DNA from: Pseudooceanicola marinus | GTDB lineage: Bacteria; Pseudomonadota; Alphaproteobacteria; Rhodobacterales; Rhodobacteraceae | Length of the DNA stretch: 64,000 bases | Assembly (NCBI RefSeq): GCF_002786295.1 | Contig: NZ_PGTC01000009.1 | Coordinates: 1 to 64,000, forward strand | Direction of reading: 5' to 3' | In this document: positions 43,948 to 53,061 of the stretch, one piece after another | How the letters are laid out: the number at the start of each line of letters is the position of its first letter | How positions within the stretch are numbered: position 1 is the first letter of the stretch | Made by a program: the position numbers and the translations under genes | The notes under the pieces: model-generated | The model's database searches: none | What the model was told of the DNA's origin: nothing | What the model saw: only the letters and a program-made list of their open reading frames with translations

Positions 43948-46080
43948 TTAAAGCGTGCAGCTCACGCAGCCCTCGACCTCGGTGCCTTCCAGCGCGGCCT
44001 GGCGCAGGCGGACGTAGTAGATCGTCTTGATGCCCTTTTTCCAGGCGTAGATCTGGGCCTTGTTGATGTCGCGCGTCGTGGCCTCGGCGGGGAAGAACAG
44101 CGTCAGCGACAGGCCCTGATCCACGTGTTCGGTCGCGGCCGCATAGGTGTCGATCAGCTTTTCCGGGCCGATCTCGTAGGCGTCGCGATAATACTCCAGG
44201 TTCTCGTTGTTCATGAAGGCGGCCGGGTAATAGACGCGGCCGATCTTGCCTTCCTTGCGGATCTCGATCTTGGACACGATCGGATGGATCGAGGAGGTCG
44301 AGTTGTTGATGTAGGAAATCGAGCCCGTCGGCGGCACCGCCTGCAGGTTCCGGTTGTAGAGCCCGTCCTTCATCACCGCGTCGCGCAGCTCGACCCAGTC
44401 GGCCCGGGTGGGCAACTCATGGCCGAAGCGTTTGAACAGCTCCCGCACGGTTTCGCTTTCGGGCAGCCAGTCGCGGGTGACGTATTTCTCGAAGAACGAG
44501 CCGTCAGCGTAATCGGACTGCGCGAAGCCCTTAAAGCTTTCGCCCTTCTCGCGGGCCAGCGCGTTGGAGGCGCGGATGGCGTGATAGGCGACGGCGGCGA
44601 AATAGGCCGAGGTGAACTCGATCCCTTCCGGGCTGCCGTAGTGGATGTGTTCACGCGCCAGGAAGCCGTGCAGGTTCATCTGGCCCAGGCCGATGGCGTG
44701 GCTTTCGTCATTGCCGCGGCGGATCGAGGGGACGCTGTCGATGGCGGACATTTCCGACACCGCCGTCAGCGCCCGGATCGCCGTGCCGACGCTGCGGCCC
44801 AGGTCGCCGCCGTCCATCGTCTTGGCGATGTTCAGCGAGCCGAGGTTGCAGGAGATGTCGGTGCCCAGGTGCTCGTAGCCCAGGTCCTCGCGGAAGGTCG
44901 AGGCCTCGGCCACCTGCAGGATTTCCGAGCAGAGGTTCGACATGGTGATGCGCCCCTCGATCGGGTTCGCCTTGTTCACCGTGTCCTCGAACATGATGTA
45001 GGGATAGCCGCTCTCGAACTGGATCTCCGCAAGCGTCTGGAAGAAGTCGCGGGCGTTGATCTTCTTCTTGCGGATGCGCTTGTCCTCGACCATCTCCTCG
45101 TATTTCTCGGTGACCGAGATTTCCGAGTAGGGGACGCCGTAGACCTTTTCGACGTCATGGGGCGAGAAGAGGTACATCGGCTCGTTGCGCTTCGCCAGTT
45201 CGAAGGTGATGTCGGGGATCACCACGCCCAGGGACAGCGTCTTGATGCGGATCTTCTCGTCCGCGTTCTCCCGCTTGGTGTCGAGGAACCGCAGGATGTC
45301 GGGGTGGTGCGCGTTCAGGTAGACGGCACCGGCCCCCTGACGGGCGCCCAGCTGGTTGGCGTAGGAGAAGGAGTCCTCCAGCAGCTTCATGATCGGGATG
45401 ACGCCCGAGGACTGGTTCTCGATCCCTTTGATCGGCGCACCATGCTCGCGGATGTTGGTCAGCATCAGGGCCACGCCGCCGCCGCGTTTCGACAGTTGAA
45501 GGGCCGAGTTGATGCCGCGGCCGATGCTTTCCATGTTGTCTTCCAGCCGCAGCAGGAAGCAGGAGATCAGCTCACCCCGGCTCTTCTTGCCGGCGTTGAG
45601 GAAGGTGGGCGTGGCAGGCTGGAAGCGGCCCGACAGGATCTCGTCCATGAAGGACATGGCCAGCGCCTCGTCGCCGCGCGCCAGCGCCAGGGCGCACATC
45701 ACCACGCGGTCCTCGTAGCGTTCGAGGTAGCGTTTCCCGTCGCGGGTCTTCAGCGTGTAGCTGGTGTAGTACTTGAAGGCGCCGAGGAAGGTGGGGAAGC
45801 GGAACTTCTTCTTGTAGGCCGCGTCCCAGATCTTCGCCAGGAACTCGGCCGGGTAGGCCTCCAGCACTTCACGCTCGTAATAGCCTTCATCGACCAGGTA
45901 GCCCAGCTTCTCGTCCAGCGAGTGGAAGAAGACGGTGTTCTGGTTGACGTGCTGCAGGAAGTACTGCCGCGCGGCCTTGCGGTCGGCGTCGAAGCGGATG
46001 TTGCCCTCTGCGTCGTAGAGGTTCAGCATCGCGTTCAGCGCATGGTAGTCGAGCGTTTCGCTCACGCGGTCATCAAGCAT
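43948..46080 (-). CDS. nrdE: Class Ib ribonucleotide reductase alpha subunit
   Basis: This 710-residue catalytic subunit lacks the N-terminal ATP-cone of class Ia enzymes, as NrdE proteins do. Landmarks are the redox Cys in [28 protein letters not shown], the active-site motif region [13 protein letters not shown], and the C-terminal CVSCTL pair, which accepts electrons from NrdH. Its start overlaps the nrdI stop by 19 bases, so translation is coupled. The operon lies behind a cobalamin riboswitch. Confidence 0.95.
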   Translation of the reverse strand: MLDDRVSETLDYHALNAMLNLYDAEGNIRFDADRKAARQYFLQHVNQNTVFFHSLDEKLGYLVDEGYYEREVLEAYPAEFLAKIWDAAYKKKFRFPTFLGAFKYYTSYTLKTRDGKRYLERYEDRVVMCALALARGDEALAMSFMDEILSGRFQPATPTFLNAGKKSRGELISCFLLRLEDNMESIGRGINSALQLSKRGGGVALMLTNIREHGAPIKGIENQSSGVIPIMKLLEDSFSYANQLGARQGAGAVYLNAHHPDILRFLDTKRENADEKIRIKTLSLGVVIPDITFELAKRNEPMYLFSPHDVEKVYGVPYSEISVTEKYEEMVEDKRIRKKKINARDFFQTLAEIQFESGYPYIMFEDTVNKANPIEGRITMSNLCSEILQVAEASTFREDLGYEHLGTDISCNLGSLNIAKTMDGGDLGRSVGTAIRALTAVSEMSAIDSVPSIRRGNDESHAIGLGQMNLHGFLAREHIHYGSPEGIEFTSAYFAAVAYHAIRASNALAREKGESFKGFAQSDYADGSFFEKYVTRDWLPESETVRELFKRFGHELPTRADWVELRDAVMKDGLYNRNLQAVPPTGSISYINNSTSSIHPIVSKIEIRKEGKIGRVYYPAAFMNNENLEYYRDAYEIGPEKLIDTYAAATEHVDQGLSLTLFFPAEATTRDINKAQIYAWKKGIKTIYYVRLRQAALEGTEVEGCVSCTL

Positions 46081-46478
46081 TCGGTCCCCCAGAACTTGCT
46101 CAGCCCCTCACGTACCCGGGCCAGGTCGGCCGTGGTCCCGGCCAGTTCGAACTTGTACATCAGCGGCACGGCGCATTTCGCCGCGATCACGTCGCCGGCC
46201 ATCCCGTAGAAACGGCCGAAATTGCGGTTGCCGGTGGCGATGACACCGCGCAGGCGGGCGCGGTGTTCCGGCGCGTTGAGGAAGCGGATCACCTGTTTCG
46301 GCACCGCCCCCCGGCCTTCGCCATCGGCATAGGTGGGGCAGATCAGCACGTAGTCGTCCGGCAGCTCTGGCAGCGCCTCCTTGGGCGACACGGGGATGCG
46401 GGCGGCGGCCAGGCCGAGCTGGCTGATGAAACGCGCCGTGTTGCCGGAAGCAGAGCTGAAATAGACGAGACCGGGCAT
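46062..46478 (-). CDS. nrdI: NrdI flavodoxin-like protein
   Basis: This 138-residue flavodoxin-like protein binds FMN and supplies the oxidant for loading the manganese cofactor of NrdF. Family motifs are [15 protein letters not shown] (phosphate loop), [18 protein letters not shown], and [19 protein letters not shown]. The presence of NrdI supports a class Ib, Mn-tyrosyl-radical enzyme. It sits between nrdH and nrdE. Confidence 0.95.
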   Translation of the reverse strand: MPGLVYFSSASGNTARFISQLGLAAARIPVSPKEALPELPDDYVLICPTYADGEGRGAVPKQVIRFLNAPEHRARLRGVIATGNRNFGRFYGMAGDVIAAKCAVPLMYKFELAGTTADLARVREGLSKFWGTECLMTA

Positions 46479-46511
46479 GATCCGCCCCTCCTGGATGTCA
46501 GCGGGTGGCGA

Positions 46512-46733
46512 TCAGACCAGACGGCCGATCAGATCGGGGCGGAAGCCGGACCAGTGGTCGTCACCAGCGATGACGACGGGCGCCTGGCGGTAGCCCAGTT
46601 CGGTCACGCGGGTCATCGCCTCGGCGTCCTCGGTCAGGTCGACCAGAGCATAGTCGATGCCCTTGGCCTCCAGGGCGCGGGTGGTGGCGGTGCATTGCAC
46701 GCAGGCGGGCTTCGAGTAGACGGTGACGGTCAT
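46512..46733 (-). CDS. nrdH: Glutaredoxin-like NrdH redoxin
   Basis: This 73-residue redoxin delivers electrons to NrdE. It has the CVQC active site (SKPACVQCTATTRALE), the cis-Pro region APVVIAGDDHWSGF and the family WSGFRPD motif. The ATG at 46733 has AGG nine bases upstream; another ATG six bases earlier is possible. It is the first gene of nrdHIEF, and its leader contains the riboswitch at 46847-47017. Confidence 0.95.
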   Translation of the reverse strand: MTVTVYSKPACVQCTATTRALEAKGIDYALVDLTEDAEAMTRVTELGYRQAPVVIAGDDHWSGFRPDLIGRLV

Positions 46734-46846
46734 CTGCATCCTCAATCTCTTGTCGCGAAGGGCAGAAGACGCCGGGCCACGCGGACCGTTGGCCTGCGCC
46801 GCAAAGACGTTTTCCGAACCCTCCGTTCGGCTCATCCAAAGTCGCT

Positions 46847-47017
46847 ATCGGCAGGTCTCCTGGCTCGCGGATGGACGCTTGGCCGACCTTCCCGGGGGTG
46901 TTCCCCAGTGGCGCGTCCGGCCGTGCTGTCCGCTTACAGTTGCGGGGGCAGCCCCGGATTTGCACCGGGTTCCCTCTTCATGTCCGACAGGGCCGGACAA
47001 CCGAATAGCTACCCGAT
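46847..47017 (-). promoter_or_regulatory. Cobalamin riboswitch controlling nrdHIEF
   Basis: On the minus strand the leader contains the conserved core: AGGGAACCCGGTGCAAATCC, then GGGCTGCCCCCGCAACTGTA (the B12 box region), and near the 3' end CGAGCCAGGAGACCTGCCGA. The outer stem pairs ATCGG (47017-47013) with CCGAT (46851-46847). The position, about 115 bases before nrdH, suits translational or transcriptional repression when cobalamin is abundant. B12 switches on B12-independent isozymes are known in other bacteria, which explains the placement before a class Ib reductase. Confidence 0.92.
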
Positions 47018-47056
47018 CTTGTGTGCGTTTCGGCAAAAACTGTCAATATATGGTTT
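47018..47056 (-). promoter_or_regulatory. nrdH promoter with candidate NrdR box
   Basis: On the minus strand TTGACA (47046-47041) is a perfect -35 box, 17 bases before CACAAG (47023-47018). This puts the transcript start at the beginning of the riboswitch. AAACCATATATTGACA (47056-47041) overlaps the -35 and matches the core of the NrdR repressor box (CwATATaTwG) at all but one position. A second, weaker candidate, CACAAGATCG, overlaps the -10 at the expected ~30-base spacing. Confidence 0.55.
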
Positions 47057-47425
47057 CCGCAAATCCGCCCTTCGGGAGATACGACAGGGGATGGTGCCCG
47101 GCGGAAGCGCCCGTTTTTCAGGGGCTTCGCCGGCCTGCGGCCACTGAGTTTTTTTTCGGCAGTCATTTGGCGCCTAGAAGTGGGCGGGTCTGCTCTTCGT
47201 CACGCGGCTGTGGATGCTGACCGGGCACGGGCCGGCCCGGCGTGTGCAGAGTCTCTCAGGTCAGTGCGAAGGCCCGGTGGAAAGGCCCGGCAAAGGCGCC
47301 CGGGGACGATCATGCCGCCGGTGCGCGGTGAGGCGCCGGTGCCCCGGCGTCAGGTCGCCGCGCCGGAACCGGGGCGCGGCAGGGGGCGTTGATCGGGAAA
47401 CACCCCTTGGAGAAAGGACGAGCCC
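47057..47425. other. Intergenic stretch between nrd promoter and aldehyde dehydrogenase
   Basis: About 370 bases without a supported gene. A run of eight T at 47149-47156 follows GGCCTGCGGCC and CTGAG, which looks like a plus-strand terminator, although no plus-strand gene precedes it. GGAGAAAGGACGAGCCC just before 47426 is the ribosome site of the aldehyde dehydrogenase. Confidence 0.4.
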
Positions 47426-48802
47426 ATGTCCAACCAGATCCAGACCGTGAACCCTGTCGATGAAAGCCCGATCAGCTCCTACGAGCTGATGGACCGCACC
47501 CAGGCCTTCGAGGCCGTCGAGGCCTGCCATGAGGCCTTCGATGCCTGGCGGCTGAAGGCCCCCGAGGAGCGCGCCAAGGTGATCCGCGCCATCGGTGAGG
47601 AGCTGCGCAAGAGCAAGGAGGAGTTCGCCCAGCTGATGACCCGCGAGGTCGGCAAGCTGATCGGCGACAGCCGGGATGAGATCGACCTCTGCGCGTCGAT
47701 CTGCGATTTCACCGCCGAGAACGGCCCGTCCGAACTGGCGGATGAGGAGCGCAAGATCCCCGGTGGGACCGGCGTGGTCAGCTATGCCCCCGTCGGCGTG
47801 ATCTACGGCATCCAGCCCTGGAACTTCCCCTGCTACCAGGCCGTTCGCTATGCCGTCGCCAACCTGATGGCCGGCAACGGCGTTCTGCTGAAACATGCCG
47901 CCAACTGCACCGGCAGCGGCCTGATGCTGCGCGACGTGATGGAGCGCGCGGGCCTGCCGAAGAACCTGTTTACGGTGCTGGTGATCGACCACGACACCTC
48001 GGATGAGATCATCGCCCACAAGCTGGTGCGCGGCGTGACCATGACCGGCAGCGACAAGGGCGGTCGGGTGATCGCGGCCAAGGCAGGCGAGCAGCTGAAG
48101 AAAACGGTGCTGGAATTGGGGTCCAACGACGCCTACGTGGTGCTGGACGATGCCGATCTGGACGTTGCCGTGGAGGCCTGCGTTGCGGGCCGTATCTACA
48201 ACAACGGCCAGACCTGCGTGAACGCCAAGCGGTTCGTGGTGACCGAGAAGAACTACGACACCTTCGTCGAGCGCTACGTCGAGAAGGTGAAGGCGATCCA
48301 GACCGGTGATCCCACCGACGAGACCACCAAGCTGGGCCCGATGTCCCGCGTCGAGCTGCGTGATGAGCTGCACGAGCAGGTGCAGGAAAGCGTCAAGAAA
48401 GGCGCCCGCGCCCTGGTGGGCGGCGAGATCCCCGAAGGCAAGGGCGCGTGGTATCCCGCGACTGTGCTGGTCGACGTGGCCCCCGGTCAGCCCGCCTATG
48501 ACGATGAGCTGTTCGGCCCCGTCGCCTCGATCATCAAGGCCAAGGATGAGGATGACGCCATGCGCATCGCCAACGACAGCCGCTATGGCCTCGGCGGCGG
48601 CCTGTTCTCCAAGGACGAAAAGCGGGCGCGCGAACTGGCGACGAAGCATTTCGACACCGGCATGATCTCGGTCAACGGGTTCAACGTCGCCATCCCCAAC
48701 ATGCCCTTCGGCGGCGTGAAGGACTCGGGCTATGGCCGCGAACACGGCGGCTTTGGCATGAAGGAGTTCGTGAACATCAAGTCGGTCTACCTCGCGGCCT
48801 GA
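47426..48802 (+). CDS. Aldehyde dehydrogenase (succinate-semialdehyde/sulfoacetaldehyde type)
   Basis: This 458-residue aldehyde dehydrogenase has the catalytic Cys in NNGQTCVNAKRF, Glu in VLELGSNDAYVV, the oxyanion Asn in GIQPWNFPC and a cofactor loop GVTMTGSDKGG. Length and sequence fit the short succinate-semialdehyde-type group. It is convergent with a tau-type ABC transporter, and a taurine aminotransferase remnant lies beyond it, so sulfoacetaldehyde is a possible substrate. That link is by context only. Confidence 0.88.
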   Translation: MSNQIQTVNPVDESPISSYELMDRTQAFEAVEACHEAFDAWRLKAPEERAKVIRAIGEELRKSKEEFAQLMTREVGKLIGDSRDEIDLCASICDFTAENGPSELADEERKIPGGTGVVSYAPVGVIYGIQPWNFPCYQAVRYAVANLMAGNGVLLKHAANCTGSGLMLRDVMERAGLPKNLFTVLVIDHDTSDEIIAHKLVRGVTMTGSDKGGRVIAAKAGEQLKKTVLELGSNDAYVVLDDADLDVAVEACVAGRIYNNGQTCVNAKRFVVTEKNYDTFVERYVEKVKAIQTGDPTDETTKLGPMSRVELRDELHEQVQESVKKGARALVGGEIPEGKGAWYPATVLVDVAPGQPAYDDELFGPVASIIKAKDEDDAMRIANDSRYGLGGGLFSKDEKRARELATKHFDTGMISVNGFNVAIPNMPFGGVKDSGYGREHGGFGMKEFVNIKSVYLAA

Positions 48803-48822
48803 GCCGCGCGTGACCTGAACGG

Positions 48823-48852
48823 AAAAGGGCCCGGCGTTGACCGGGCCCTTTT
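48823..48852. terminator. Bidirectional terminator after the aldehyde dehydrogenase
   Basis: AAAAGGGCCCGG (48823-48834) and CCGGGCCCTTTT (48841-48852) are perfect 12-base arms around a six-base loop, giving T-runs on both strands between convergent genes. Confidence 0.9.
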
Positions 48853-48875
48853 GTTGTCTGCCTGCGCGCCCTGCG

Positions 48876-50141
48876 TCAGACCTTGCCCTTCCAGGGCACC
48901 AGCACCCGCTCGGCGAAGCGCATGGCGATGTCGATGCCATAGCCGATGATGCCGATCAGGATGATCCCCATCAGAACGATGTCGGTCAGCTGGAATTTCG
49001 ACGCGGCAATGATCATCATGCCCGCGCCCTTCTGCGCCGCCACCAGCTCGGCGGCGACCACGGTGCCCCAGCAGACGCCCATGGCAACCCGCGCGCCGGT
49101 GAATATCTCCGGCAGGGAGTTGGGCAGGATCACGTGCATCAGCACCTGCCGCTTCGAGGCGCCCAGCGAATAGGCCGCGTGCACCTTCGAGATGGCGACG
49201 CCCGACACGCCGGCGCGCGCCGCGATGGTCATGACCCAGAGCGCGGCCAGGAACAGCAGGACGATCTTGCCCGTCTCCCAGATGCCGAACCAGATGATGA
49301 CCAGCGGGATCAGCGCCAGGGGCGGCACCGGGCGCATGAATTCGACGATCGGGTCGAACCAGCCGCGGAACCAGCCCGACAGCCCCATGGCATAGCCCAG
49401 GGGGATCCCGACAAGGGAGCCGAGGAAGAAGCCCGCCAGCACCCGCATCAACGACGATCCCAGGTGCTGCCAGAGGGTGAAGTTCTGGTAGCCCTCGGTT
49501 GCGATCTCGATGAAGCGATGCAGCACGTCCTCGGGCGGGGGCATCCAGATCGGCTCCATCTGCAGCCCCTTGGCGGGCTGGAAGTTCAGCGAGCCCTTGG
49601 GCGTCATCGTCACCTCGCCGTCGGCCACCTTCACCGTCTCGCCCGGCGCGATCGACTGGCCGTCCACGGCCGTCACGGTCAGGTCCTCGCCCTCGTCGTT
49701 CGAGGTGGGACGGATCAGGGTGGAGCGCCAGGCGCCCACGGTGTCCACATCGTTGAGCGCGAAGCCCGTGCCGGGATCGACCTGCGGGTCCTCGGCATCC
49801 TCGCCCACCGGATGGACCCGCACGGTGACGGTGCCGTCATCGGTGTCACCGGCGGCGTTTTCGGCGGTGTAGGTGAATTGCGCGTCGCCCACGAAGGGGC
49901 CGGGCACGTGGAAGGGCGCCCAGTTCGAGCCGGTGAAGGCGCCCCAGATCAGGAAGACCACCAGCACCGACAGGAAGGACGCCGCCCGGTCGGGCCGGAT
50001 CGCGCTTTCGTCGCCGAAAGTGACGGTCTTCAGCGAGGTGAAGTCCCGGTTCGGGCGGCCCAGCCACCTGGCCAGGCGCACGAGGAAATACCCGGCGGTG
50101 AACAGCGCGATATAGGCCAGAAGAACGATCCAACCGGTCAT
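48876..50141 (-). CDS. tauC: Tau/Ssu-type ABC transporter permease with a periplasmic Ig/cadherin-like insert
   Basis: This 421-residue permease is about 150 residues longer than normal TauC/SsuC proteins. The usual permease core occupies about 200-421 and includes the ATPase-docking loop AAYSLGASKRQVLMHVILPNSLPE. In front are two extra membrane segments (about 3-24 and 54-70) and an exported segment (about 75-195) rich in beta strands. That segment has FTYTAENAAGDTDDGTVTVRV and DLTVTAVDGQSIAPGETVKV-type text, which resembles bacterial cadherin/Ig-like adhesion repeats. Its stop-start arrangement with the ATPase gene (ATGA) shows coupling. The insert may help dock the substrate-binding protein. 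Confidence 0.85.
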   Translation of the reverse strand: MTGWIVLLAYIALFTAGYFLVRLARWLGRPNRDFTSLKTVTFGDESAIRPDRAASFLSVLVVFLIWGAFTGSNWAPFHVPGPFVGDAQFTYTAENAAGDTDDGTVTVRVHPVGEDAEDPQVDPGTGFALNDVDTVGAWRSTLIRPTSNDEGEDLTVTAVDGQSIAPGETVKVADGEVTMTPKGSLNFQPAKGLQMEPIWMPPPEDVLHRFIEIATEGYQNFTLWQHLGSSLMRVLAGFFLGSLVGIPLGYAMGLSGWFRGWFDPIVEFMRPVPPLALIPLVIIWFGIWETGKIVLLFLAALWVMTIAARAGVSGVAISKVHAAYSLGASKRQVLMHVILPNSLPEIFTGARVAMGVCWGTVVAAELVAAQKGAGMMIIAASKFQLTDIVLMGIILIGIIGYGIDIAMRFAERVLVPWKGKV

Positions 50142-50947
50142 GCCGCGCTCTCCGACCGGCCCATGATTTCCTCTTCCATCTCCCAGATCATCGACAGGAT
50201 CTCGTCCCGCGTCTCGGCAAAGCCCTCGCTTTTCTTCACCTGCCGCAGGTCGGCATTCACGCCGCGTTCGGCGAAGGGCAGGCGGTATTCCTTGTGGATG
50301 CGCCCGGGGCGCGGGGCCATGACGATCAGCCGCTCGCCCAGCAGAAGCGCCTCCTCGACCGAGTGGGTGATCAGGATCACGGTCTTGCCGGTTTCCTTCC
50401 ACAGCTTCAGCACCAGCCCCTGCATCTTCTCGCGGGTCAGCGCATCCAGCGCGCCCAGCGGTTCATCCATCAGGATCACGTCCGGCTCGTTGGCCAGGCA
50501 GCGGGCCAGGGCAACGCGCTGCTGCATCCCGCCCGACAGCTCGTAGACGGCCTTTTCCTTGAAATCCTGCAGGCCGACGATTTCCAGCAGATGATCGGTG
50601 ATGGCGTCGCGTTCCGCCTTGGGCATACCCTTCATCCGGGGGCCGAACTCGACGTTCTTGCGCACCGACATCCATTCGAACAGGGCGCCCTTCTGGAACA
50701 CCATGCCGCGTTCCGCGCCGGGGCCGGCGACCTCGTGGCCGTTCATCCGCACCTTGCCCTCGGTCTGCGCCAGAAAGCCTGCGCAGATGTTCAGCAGGGT
50801 GGTCTTCCCGCAGCCCGACGGGCCCAGCACCGTCACCATCTCCCCCGCCTTGACATCAAGCGATACGTTCTTCAGCGCCTGCACGCTGGACCCGTTCGGC
50901 AGGTCGAACCGCATCGACAGCTTTTCTATGTGTAGCCCATCTCCCAT
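50138..50947 (-). CDS. tauB: Tau/Ssu-type ABC transporter ATP-binding protein
   Basis: This 269-residue ATPase has Walker A (VLGPSGCGKTTLLN), the signature LSGGMQQRVALARCLA, Walker B (VILMDEPLGALD) and the switch His (ILITHSVEEA). It belongs to the nitrate/taurine/sulfonate subgroup. A C-terminal extension of about 35 residues contains DLRQVKKSEGFAETRDEIL, common in this group. It overlaps the permease by four bases. Confidence 0.92.
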   Translation of the reverse strand: MGDGLHIEKLSMRFDLPNGSSVQALKNVSLDVKAGEMVTVLGPSGCGKTTLLNICAGFLAQTEGKVRMNGHEVAGPGAERGMVFQKGALFEWMSVRKNVEFGPRMKGMPKAERDAITDHLLEIVGLQDFKEKAVYELSGGMQQRVALARCLANEPDVILMDEPLGALDALTREKMQGLVLKLWKETGKTVILITHSVEEALLLGERLIVMAPRPGRIHKEYRLPFAERGVNADLRQVKKSEGFAETRDEILSMIWEMEEEIMGRSESAA

Positions 50948-51039
50948 GGCCGGCGCCGTCCCCTATGCGTTTGTTATGATTATCTGAAAGCCGGGGACGC
51001 GGCTCTGGCGCCCCCGGTCCGGTCCTGCGGGACCGCCGC

Positions 51040-52038
51040 CTACATCTCGCTGGCGGCTTCGAGGAAGCTGGTGTCGACATTGTCCTCGTAACTGTCCAGC
51101 GAGCTGGGGATGGAACCGGCATCCTTGAACACCTGGGCCACGCCCAGCATGAACTCCTGAATGCCGCCGCCCAGCCATTTCTCGGTCAGCTGGTCTTCCA
51201 CGGTGGGGAACTCGAAGGTGGCCAGCGTCTCGGCGGTGGCCTCCTCGTCCATGCCGGCGTCCTTGGCGATCACGGGCAGCATCTCGTCGGTATGCTCGCC
51301 CGAGGCCCACATGGCGTTGGCTTCGGCGGTGACGGCCAGGAACTTGGTCAGCACGTCACCGGATTCGGCGGCGAAATCGGCGGTGGTCGAGGTTACGTCG
51401 AAGACCAGGATGCCCAGCTCCTCCTTCTCGGCGCCGGTCAGCAGGACGTTGCCGTGTTCCTTCATGCGGCGCAGGGCACCGCCCCAGCCACAGACCATGT
51501 CCAGCGAGCCTTGCGCGAAGGCCGCCGCACCATCGGCGGGGGCCATGTCGACGATGTCCATCGTGGTGATGTCGACGCCGAAGTGGTCCATCTGCTTGAG
51601 GAAGCCGTAGTGCGCCGCGGTGCCGATCGGCACGCCGACCTTCTTGCCCTCCAGCTCCATCGCGCTGTCCTTGTCGATCTCCAGCATCTCGGCCACGACG
51701 CAGTTGTCGTTCTCGGCGTAGGAGACGGCCACGTCTGCGGCGACCAGATTCTGCCCGGCGGAGGCGGCGACGACGAAGGGCGGCACGCCCTGGCTGACCG
51801 AGATCTGCACGTCACCCGAGGCCATGGCGGCCGACATGGCGGTGCCGGCGTCGAAGGACACCCAGTTGACGGTCATACCGAGCGCCTCGTCGTACATGCC
51901 GGTGGCCTTGGCATACTCGAAGGGCATCGGCCATTCGAGGAAGTAGCCCACGGTGATCTCTTCCTGCGCGAAGGCCGCGTTGGCCGACATCAGCGCGCCA
52001 AGGACCGCGGCCCCCGACAGAAGTTTGGTTCGTTTCAT
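51040..52038 (-). CDS. tauA: Tau/Ssu-type ABC transporter substrate-binding protein
   Basis: This 332-residue periplasmic binding protein has a signal peptide (KLLSGAAVLGALMSANAAFA). The NMT1/TauA-like core includes ITVGYFLEWPMPFEYAKATG, ISVSQGVPPFVVAASAGQNL, KKVGVPIGTAAHYGFLKQM and DMVCGWGGALRRMKEHG. The ATG at 52038 (MKRTK) has GGAG nine bases upstream; further ATGs occur at 52047 and 52053. Taurine or another small sulfonate is the probable ligand, strengthened by the divergent taurine aminotransferase remnant. Confidence 0.88.
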   Translation of the reverse strand: MKRTKLLSGAAVLGALMSANAAFAQEEITVGYFLEWPMPFEYAKATGMYDEALGMTVNWVSFDAGTAMSAAMASGDVQISVSQGVPPFVVAASAGQNLVAADVAVSYAENDNCVVAEMLEIDKDSAMELEGKKVGVPIGTAAHYGFLKQMDHFGVDITTMDIVDMAPADGAAAFAQGSLDMVCGWGGALRRMKEHGNVLLTGAEKEELGILVFDVTSTTADFAAESGDVLTKFLAVTAEANAMWASGEHTDEMLPVIAKDAGMDEEATAETLATFEFPTVEDQLTEKWLGGGIQEFMLGVAQVFKDAGSIPSSLDSYEDNVDTSFLEAASEM

Positions 52039-52275
52039 CTGGTCCATCTCCATGTTGCAGCGATCTCCGGCCTTGTCTGGGCCCGTTGCGGGCGGTCGGC
52101 CGGTCAATCGGGGAGAGCGTTCCGAACGTGCCTCCCGCCGATAATCTTCGACCTCAGCTGACGTCATTGCAACCGCGCATCTGGCTCTGACGGGCGGTGG
52201 TTTTCGGTGCATTTCCTTTGGGCACCGGCCCCGCCGCGCCGCAGAAGTCTCCCCTCCCGGCAAAAGGAAACCGCC

Positions 52276-52845
52276 ATGACCCTCGGCCAGCCCCGGACCC
52301 GCTTGAGGCATGCCTTGTGCGCCGACCGGGCCCGTGTCTGGCATCACCTGACCCAGCACAAACCCTTTGAAACAAGAGACCCGGGCCTTCTGATGCAGGG
52401 GCGCGGGACGCGCGTCCGGGATGCTGACGGGGCGGCGTTTCTGGACGCGGAGTCGGACGGGGTCTGGATGGGGAACCTGGGCTACAGGCGGCTCTCGATT
52501 GCCGTGGCGGTGGAGGAGGCTTTGGTCGAGATGAACGTCTTCGCCCAGACCATCGGATCGGTCCCGGGGGCACGTTCTGCCGAAAAACTGATCGAGAAGA
52601 TGCGGGGACTGTCCCGGGACGACCACGGTTCCTCGGTCACCGCCCTGGAGGCCTGCGGACCGGGTGCGCGACTACGGCCCCTTCAACCCCGGCGTCGTCG
52701 AGGTCCCCATTTCCTGACCTACCGCCGCCAGTATCCGGACGCGCAGGACTTTGGCCTGACCACCGCCGATGCCATCGAGGCGGTGATCCTGCGCGAAGGT
52801 CCCGACACCGTGGAGGCCCTGTGTCTGGAACCTACCACGGCGGGG
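52276..52845 (+). pseudogene. Taurine:pyruvate aminotransferase-like remnant
   Basis: An intact start (AAAAGGAAACCGCC before ATG) leads into a class III aminotransferase N-terminus: VWHHLTQHKPFETRDPG, then VWMGNLGYRR and NVFAQTIGSVPGARSAEKLIEKM. After about residue 112 roughly 60 residues are missing, including the phosphate-binding GSEAN loop. A frame shift then occurs: YGPFNPGVVEVP is in one frame, HFLTYRRQYPDAQDFG in another. A final piece, ILREGPDTVEALCLEPTTAGG, ends the match. The C-terminal half with the catalytic Lys is absent. It is divergent from the tau-type transporter, as expected for a former taurine-degradation gene. Confidence 0.75.
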
Positions 52846-52849
52846 GGCA

Positions 52850-53040
52850 ATGCGGCTGGTGCAGCTGAAGCTGCCCGCGCCGGAGCCGCTGCTCTACCAT
52901 GCCGAGCCGCTGTTGCGGGACGGGTAGGCGGTATCGCATCTGACCTCGGGCGCCTATGGCCATCATCTGGGCTTGGCCATAGGCGGCAGAGGTCAGCCTG
53001 CGGCCCTTCTACGATCCGAAATAGGAGCGGGAGAAGCTGT
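52850..53040 (+). pseudogene. GcvT/dimethylglycine-dehydrogenase C-terminal remnant
   Basis: Right after the aminotransferase remnant, a frame reads LVQLKLPAPEPLLYHAEPLLRDG, a TAG at 52925-52927, then HLTSGAYGHHLGLAIGG. A second frame shift leads to VSLRPFYDPK followed by another TAG and EREKL. These pieces match the C-terminal end of aminomethyltransferase (GcvT)-fold enzymes such as dimethylglycine or sarcosine dehydrogenases. Two stops and a shift show it is dead. Confidence 0.65.
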
Positions 53041-53061
53041 GGCTGGCGCCGGCGCGGCGGC

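Noticed and set aside
46740-46835. N-terminal extension of nrdH
   Set aside because: NrdH redoxins start directly at the first beta strand; the extension lies in the riboswitch leader.
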